This document shows positions 19,524-25,117 of a DNA stretch of 25,117 nt, piece by piece. Both the position numbers and the translations under genes were made by a program. The stretch comes from Hofstenia miamia (Eukaryota > Xenacoelomorpha > Acoela > Hofsteniidae): positions 719,694 through 744,810 of the forward strand of contig CABFPE010000162.1 of NCBI GenBank assembly GCA_900660155.1, in the 5' to 3' direction. Numbering within the stretch: the stretch's first letter is position 1; each line of letters begins with the position of its first letter. Under the pieces are notes generated by a model that ran no database searches, was not told the DNA's origin, and worked only from the letters and a program-made list of their open reading frames with translations.

Positions 19524-20877
19524 TGATTGGATTTATTAGTTTTATCAAATCGAAATGCCAAGTTTTCTAGATACACTTGATGTTAAGAAATGCATAGAGC
19601 ATTAATGATTGCAACATATTTTTACTGTATGAAATAACTATGTCCATTTTTCAATTGCAATTTATACAGATCTACATTTGTAAATTACAATGCTAATAAT
19701 GCATAAAATGAATTCTATTCGGTGTCTTCCATAAAGTTTATTGCAGTCATTATTGCATGAAGCATTACAAGAATCTCTCGTCCATCCCAAATTAAATCTT
19801 TGATTAATATCTAAAAAAATATGGATATTTTTCGAAATTTACATCATTTGCAATATAATTTATCAGAAATAAAATGTTTTCTATAACTGATATGGTAAGC
19901 ATTGATTTTAAAATAGTTCAGTTTTAAAAATTTTCAATTCGATAGTTCTATGTTTTTTATACATGAAAGATTAAAGCAGATTCTAGCACAATATTTCGCA
20001 TAATCAAATGCATGGACGATGGCATCTGATTTCCTCTTTCTGCTTGAATTTAATGATTAAATTTTTTCAAAAAAAATTATTTGAAATAAAATATTTTTTC
20101 AACAAAAACAGGTTTGTGAAATATCAGAATTGAAGAAGTTTCTTAGCCCCTCCTTTAGATGTGTCTCAATGTGCCGTTGATCGCATCTATATCTACAAAA
20201 CCAGAGGAAACTAAGTTGTTTGCAAAAATAGTATCTTTATTTTGGAATATATTTTCAGTTTTTAGAATGTTGTTGGTATTTTATACTTTGTTTACAAACA
20301 TATATAAAGATGTGTTCCCACTATCGACTTTTATCAGCAGATTTTAGTCGAAAATGCAATTATTTTTCTTGGTTCTTTGCGATTTTTTATCATGTGATTT
20401 TTGTCAATAATTATTACTTATTTGAATATTTTATTACTTTTGTAAAATAATGCGTCTGAATCATTAATTTTGACACTGATTTTCTTGTCCTCTAGCGACA
20501 AATGTTGCCCCAATTATATTTAAAATCGAATTGTGATGTTTACGTATTTATTTACATTGTATAAATCCCCCTTCTGACATTGACAAGCATCTAGTTGGAA
20601 GAGTAGAGTGTATTACAAACTCAAGCAATGAAAAGCCTTTAATTTAAGTGTGAATGTGAAATTCCTTTGTTGGTATAATCATCCTCCACTCTTGAAATTT
20701 TGACGAGCTCCTTTAAAATTAATATATGTAGAACTACTAAATTCTAAGATTATCTAAATATATATACATGTATATATACATAGGCATGCATTCAATGTTT
20801 TACATTTTGCAAATATTAAACATATAAAAGGTTAATAGTACTTTTGCAAAAATAAGATAATTTATCAACATAATAAT
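19524..20877. other. AT-rich stretch, no gene recognised
   Basis: No coding pattern or repeat ends. A perfect 20-bp palindrome centred on CATG lies at 20759-20778 (alternating TA arms), which could form a cruciform but is typical of AT-rich DNA. Confidence 0.45.
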
Positions 20878-20976
20878 GATAACCTTAACCTTAACATAAT
20901 AATAATAACCCTAACCCAAATCATATCCTATACCATAACCCTAACTTCAACTATATCCCTAACCCTCACCTAAAAC
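20878..20976. repeat. degenerate telomere-like CCCTAA units
   Basis: Contains AACCTTAACCTTAAC, AACCCTAACCC, ATAACCCTAACTT and CCCTAACCCTCACC spread over about 100 bases, with AT-rich interruptions. These are variants of the metazoan TTAGGG repeat read on the other strand. The array is short and impure, so it is at most an interstitial relic and not a telomere. Confidence 0.5.
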
Positions 20977-22034
20977 ATAGCAGAGAGTGTAGGGTTCACC
21001 CCTTCTTCATTTACATCTTAAGCTCCTGCCCAATTGTGAATTTGCTCTGACTTTGCACACTGCACATCTTTATTTGTTTCAGCCGTCTGTTCACAGCAAA
21101 AAAACTAGTTGGACTTTATAATTGCTTTCTGTTAGCCTAATACTGCATCATTATCTGAATCTTAATTATGGCAAAAATTCGAATAAATTTTAAGAAATCA
21201 GAATTTTCAAGTGATAAGGGGGTCTTCATTTCTCCTCGCATCAAATGTTTACAAATATATGAGAGCGCATTGAACGATAGATTTCCAAATTTTAAAATTG
21301 GCTTGAGGAAAATGCTTTGAAAATTTAAATTGGACAAAGCCGTTTGTAGGCTTAAAGTTACACCATGCAGATTAGGGTAAAATGGTCATTACAGCGAAAC
21401 TAAAAAAGTGAGGCTTGAATCTTCAAATAAAGCCTCAAATATTTTTGTAAACATATGAAAATAATTTCTATCTCTTTTACTGAAGTTTTATTGAAGCTCC
21501 AATTTTACATTTATTTCATTTTTCTTAAATCAGAATGCAAAGAATTGACCAGCATGCTTTAATAATTTGAGAGTAATATCACTCACAGGGTTATGCATGA
21601 ATATCAACTGCATTCAAGCAATACGCCTTGAAGCGTATTATATTTCATAGAGCGTACATCAACATCACTAAGCAGGGCGGTTCTTTCCTTTACTGAGCAA
21701 ATTTGACATCGTAATATTTAAAAACGATTAAGCTGCTTTTAAGAATTTGTTTATAAACATCTACCTGGTGCCATCAATATTTATTACGCCACTGTATTAA
21801 ATTTTTGATAGAGATATTCTTGATGCATAAAATGAGGCTGATGTAAGCCTATAGATATCTATATAATTGTATGTATCGCAGTGATGTTTCTGGGTGAAGA
21901 TTATATGTAATAGCCACTGATGTGATAGCTACACTCGTGAATGTATTATTTCCACCATCTGGATCGTAGGTTTTCCAAAAATTTCTTTTTAATTGTATTC
22001 ATCACGAAGCGGATTTAATTGTGTAGAAGTTAGG
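20977..22034. other. AT-rich stretch, no gene recognised
   Basis: No convincing coding frame on either strand. A small perfect hairpin (7-bp stem AATACGC/GCGTATT, loop CTTGAA) at 21620-21639 was the only structure noted. Confidence 0.4.
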
Positions 22035-22453
22035 TAGAGGATAAGGGTGCGATTGTTAAATCTGCTGTTACTGGATAATGCACCAACTTTCAAAATTCTC
22101 CTAAATCAATGAATATTAAATGGCAAAAAATTGTGAACTTTGAGTTTACAGTGCATCTCATCCATTTACTTGTTGGAGACATCTTTAAAGAACCATTAGC
22201 GAAATTTGCATTAAGAAAAAATGAAAATTTTGTTTCCACGATATCCAGTTGTACGTTGAAATTCAAAATGCTTGATAAGAAGTTAGGATCTGAAATGGGT
22301 TCTGCAGTTGTGCAAAAGGTCCTATAAAATCATGATTCTACAGAAAGATGATTCGACTATCAGAGATATTATTGTTGCGTTTGCAGGGATTGCTCAAAAG
22401 TGAGAAAACAATCAAATTCTGCAAAATGTATAGAGACATGGCAATCTTTGAAC
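22035..22453 (+). pseudogene. possible transposase remnant (LLLLDNAPTF piece)
   Basis: In one frame at about 22055-22100 the reading LLLLDNAPTF appears, like the DNAP motif around a catalytic Asp in DDE-type transposases (the wording is closest to pogo/jerky types, but hAT proteins also carry a DNA motif here). After a frame change, 22109-22327 is open and includes HLIHLLVGDIFK. A short open piece follows to the hAT element inserted at 22454. Together with the hAT-like C-terminus downstream this suggests a broken transposase gene, but the two parts may come from different families. Support is motif-level only. Confidence 0.35.
22446..22453 (+). repeat. 8-bp target site duplication CTTTGAAC (left)
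   Basis: Identical to 23120-23127 on the other side of the element. Eight bases is the hallmark duplication length of hAT transposons. Confidence 0.9.
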
Positions 22454-23119
22454 CAGAGATGGAATTGGATCGGATACGGATCGGATCAGATCGGATTTTG
22501 AGAAAATTTCTGATCTGTTTCGGATCCAAAAATTTCTAAAAATTGTGATATTGTTCATTTTATACATTACGCACGTGTTAATAATCACAATCTAAGTGAA
22601 ATTTTGTAATTGAATTTCATTGTTCATACAACAGGTTCCGTGTTATTCTTTCCAAATTTTGGCCCATTTTTATCTTTGACAAAACATTTCTTGAATTGTT
22701 TAGTTTGCTTGACCAAAATTTACTCTAATACATTGTAGTACTTGAAGAGCATTTGATACTATGTAATATTTCACAACTTAACATTGATTCTTCAACACAT
22801 TGGTTTTAAGTTCTATAGGATTCACTACATTTAAGTTGATTGGCATGCACTATTGCGTAAGTCGTCCCATTTTTCAAACACCTTTGTCCAAGTTCGATCC
22901 TGCAACCCCTTGTATATCGTATATGTTCATTTTTTATTTCAAAACAGTGTTAAAGCACTTAAAATTTTCTATTCGCATTTCAAAAAAACATTTATGTATT
23001 GTTAGAATATTAATATTATATATATTCGTATCCGTTTTGGATCGAAAGCTAAAATTCTTTTAAAAATTCGGATCGGATTGGATCCGGATCATGAAGTTTC
23101 GGATCCGATTCCATCTCTG
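22454..23119. mobile_element. non-autonomous hAT transposon, 666 bp
   Basis: The ends are inverted repeats: the left starts CAGAGATGGAATTGGATCGG, and the right end read in reverse starts CAGAGATGGAATCGGATCCG. That is 12 identical bases, one difference, then GGATC. CAG-type termini and the flanking perfect 8-bp duplication CTTTGAAC are diagnostic of the hAT superfamily. Both ends carry clusters of GGATC/CGGATC words (22468-22530 and 23066-23110), which look like transposase-binding subterminal repeats. It contains an 87-codon open frame (22800-23063) with no recognisable protein, so it depends on a transposase elsewhere. The clean target duplication suggests a fairly recent insertion. Confidence 0.93.
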
Positions 23120-23260
23120 CTTTGAACATTCACATTTAAATAAGTGAGACATGTTCAGCAGAAAATTGAGTGGAACATTGACATACTATTTTAATAATTT
23201 TCTTGATTTGTCACAAACTGCATTACATGTACATTTTATAAATCTAATTGGTCACGATAA
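22591..23260 (+). repeat. 670-bp duplication, copy 1
   Basis: From TCTAAGTGAAATTTTG to GTCACGATAA. Repeated at 24170-24839 with a constant offset of 1579 and one difference noticed (GAAAATTGAG versus GAAAATTTAG). It spans the right three-quarters of the hAT element, its right target duplication and 133 bases of host flank, so it was copied (or assembled twice) after the hAT insertion. Confidence 0.95.
23120..23127 (+). repeat. 8-bp target site duplication CTTTGAAC (right)
   Basis: Direct repeat of 22446-22453. It is copied again at 24699-24706 as part of the 670-bp duplication. Confidence 0.9.
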
Positions 23261-23625
23261 TAAATCTGCAATAATGGAATGGGCAAAAGCCTCCTATCTT
23301 CGCCTCGCTTTATACTATTTCAGCAAGAACAATTTAGTAATGCTTCATCAAAAAATATTTGAGACTTTGATAAGTGCATTATGAAGATACCGGTAAGTGA
23401 AGCAGCATGTGAAGAGAGCTTCTTGCTCCATAAAGTTTTCCATAATAGAGTTAAAGCTAAAATTCGAATGATCCATGGTTAGATGCGTTCAACTGCGGTA
23501 TTGACGGGAAGATTGTCTAGTGCAAAACTCCAGGTCACAAAGGCGTTGACAGATGCTAATCAAGATGAAATGAATGGGCATATGTCATCCACTATCCTTG
23601 ACTTAGTAAGAGAGGACCAGTAAAT
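23151..23625 (+). pseudogene. hAT transposase C-terminal remnant (dimerisation region)
   Basis: An open piece (23151-23384) is followed after a one-frame shift by KIPVSEAACEESFLLHKVFH (from about 23382) and NRVKAKI. This matches the C-terminal dimerisation signature of hAT transposases (IPxSxAAxERxFSxxKxIHxxxRxxL). A stop follows within about 25 residues, with a further open run to TAA near 23622. The usual Arg of ERSFS is Glu here. The gene is broken and its middle is interrupted upstream by the 666-bp hAT element. It is not clearly the source of that element, which has its own intact ends. Confidence 0.55.
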
Positions 23626-24169
23626 ATTGGTATCATCATTATTGACTGAAATACGCAATTATAAACTTATCCGGTTCATATATAAATTTATGATATTTTC
23701 ATAATGCTTATATTTAAATTAAGTTTTTTGTTGTTAGTCTATGATGTTCTTGACCACCCCATGCATAATTGGTACTATTATGGTTACCTCACGTTTTTTA
23801 CTTATGTTTTTAATCTTTGATTTTAGAACTTCTTTTTCTCTCGTGAACGCAAGCTAGTTTTCATAAAATATTTATTAAGTACAAATTTCTATTCGGAACA
23901 CAGCAATATAATATTATTCTCAGGCAAAGAGAATTATAGAAAGAGCAGTAATGCATTCCTAAGGTTAAGTTGAAGTGGTTGATGACGTATTGGAATCTTT
24001 GTTTGCATGAAGAGAATCACAATTATGTTGTAAATTACTTCTTCCAAAAAATTTTTTTGAAATATTAAGGGTCACTTATTCACTCAGTGCAATTCTTGAA
24101 CATAACAAGTGAACATCAAGGTGAATCAAAATGATTCGCTCTCGCTTGAAAAGTTAGTTAATTGGTTGG
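23626..24169. other. unique AT-rich spacer, nothing recognised
   Basis: Lies between the transposase remnant and the second duplicate copy. No coding frame or repeat was found. Confidence 0.4.
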
Positions 24170-24839
24170 TCTAAGTGAAATTTTGTAATTGAATTTCATT
24201 GTTCATACAACAGGTTCCGTGTTATTCTTTCCAAATTTTGGCCCATTTTTATCTTTGACAAAACATTTCTTGAATTGTTTAGTTTGCTTGACCAAAATTT
24301 ACTCTAATACATTGTAGTACTTGAAGAGCATTTGATACTATGTAATATTTCACAACTTAACATTGATTCTTCAACACATTGGTTTTAAGTTCTATAGGAT
24401 TCACTACATTTAAGTTGATTGGCATGCACTATTGCGTAAGTCGTCCCATTTTTCAAACACCTTTGTCCAAGTTCGATCCTGCAACCCCTTGTATATCGTA
24501 TATGTTCATTTTTTATTTCAAAACAGTGTTAAAGCACTTAAAATTTTCTATTCGCATTTCAAAAAAACATTTATGTATTGTTAGAATATTAATATTATAT
24601 ATATTCGTATCCGTTTTGGATCGAAAGCTAAAATTCTTTTAAAAATTCGGATCGGATTGGATCCGGATCATGAAGTTTCGGATCCGATTCCATCTCTGCT
24701 TTGAACATTCACATTTAAATAAGTGAGACATGTTCAGCAGAAAATTTAGTGGAACATTGACATACTATTTTAATAATTTTCTTGATTTGTCACAAACTGC
24801 ATTACATGTACATTTTATAAATCTAATTGGTCACGATAA
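24170..24839 (+). repeat. 670-bp duplication, copy 2 (ends at assembly gap)
   Basis: Near-identical to 22591-23260, including a partial hAT element whose right end falls at 24698 and the flanking CTTTGAAC at 24699-24706. It stops exactly at the N at 24840, so this is probably a duplicated contig end or alternative haplotype rather than a second transposon insertion. Confidence 0.95.
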
Positions 24840-24840
24840 N
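24840..24840. other. single-N assembly gap
   Basis: One N directly after the second 670-bp copy. The first bases after it (TAAAT) also follow copy 1, then the sequences diverge. Confidence 0.9.
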
Positions 24841-25117
24841 TAAATATTTAAACACTGTTAGTAGTAATTCCGGATGAACATATTGTTGAGTCAAGAACTG
24901 CAATATAAATTAGTAAACAAATTAACCGTAAATAGGTTCTGTTATGCAACAGGAAAAATAGATAAACTAAGTTTTGTAACTAACACATAATTGTATTCAT
25001 TTTTATGCTTAATTTTTGGTAAAATAGCTTAAAATGAACAATGAAAATTAACATTCCATTGTACAAATTTGACAATTTTATACATGTTTACCAATCAAAT
25101 GTTTGGTGAAATTATGA
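24841..25117. other. AT-rich end of window, nothing recognised
   Basis: No gene, repeat end or regulatory element could be identified. Confidence 0.4.

Noticed and set aside
20759..20778. Perfect 20-bp TA-rich palindrome
   Set aside because: Expected by chance in alternating TA sequence of this composition. No further structure around it.
21620..21639. 7-bp stem, 6-base loop hairpin
   Set aside because: Too short, isolated, no terminator or RNA gene context in a eukaryotic genome.
22800..23063. 87-codon open frame, present twice (also 24379-24642)
   Set aside because: It lies inside the non-autonomous hAT element, has no recognisable domain, and the second copy is part of the 670-bp duplication, so repetition is not evidence of a gene.

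Overview
This is an AT-rich animal genomic window, not bacterial. The evidence is a spliced, secreted-type DNase I gene with standard GT/AG introns, decayed retrotransposons and DNA transposons, and long non-coding stretches. A few degenerate TTAGGG-type telomere-like units are also present. I cannot name the species. A marine or aquatic invertebrate would fit the transposon mix, but that is only a guess. There are two single-N assembly gaps, at 15983 and 24840.

Host gene. Two exons of a DNase I family endonuclease lie on the + strand at 402-707 and 17281-17611. They splice in the same codon phase, and the join restores family spacing between the GDFN motif and the QWLIP motif. The 5' exons lie upstream of the window. 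The 16.6 kb intron between the two exons holds most of the mobile DNA in the window.

Intron contents, left to right: AT-rich intron; a GC/CpG-richer block at 1189-1462 (possible solo LTR) and a possible primer-binding site at 1795; Ty3/gypsy-type retroelement copy A on + (2024-8111), with gag, CCHC knuckle, protease, the start of RT, integrase and about 3 kb of unrecognised post-integrase coding sequence. Most of RT, all of RNase H and the integrase N-terminus are deleted from copy A, and the catalytic Glu of integrase is a Gly. Then a broken 3' fragment of a non-LTR retrotransposon with an R2-like C-terminal zinc-knuckle/endonuclease region (about 8160-8768); an unassigned stretch; retroelement copy B on - (about 10137-14226), a diverged, 5'-truncated relative of A; a cluster of GGCCAAT/ATTGGCC palindromic repeats (14282-15265); and a 473-bp direct duplication abutting the first gap.

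Downstream of the DNase gene: the 3' UTR; a MITE-like element with CCCAAG termini (18359-19211); a candidate first coding exon of another gene (19483-19517); sparse telomere-like units; and a hAT-related region. In that region a 666-bp non-autonomous hAT element, with a perfect 8-bp target duplication and CAGAGATGG termini, sits inside or beside transposase remnants. A 670-bp near-identical duplication ends at the second gap.

The most unusual item is the post-integrase coding region of about 1,000 codons. It is conserved colinearly between A and B although each copy is broken, so it is a genuine part of this retroelement family, and I do not recognise its function.
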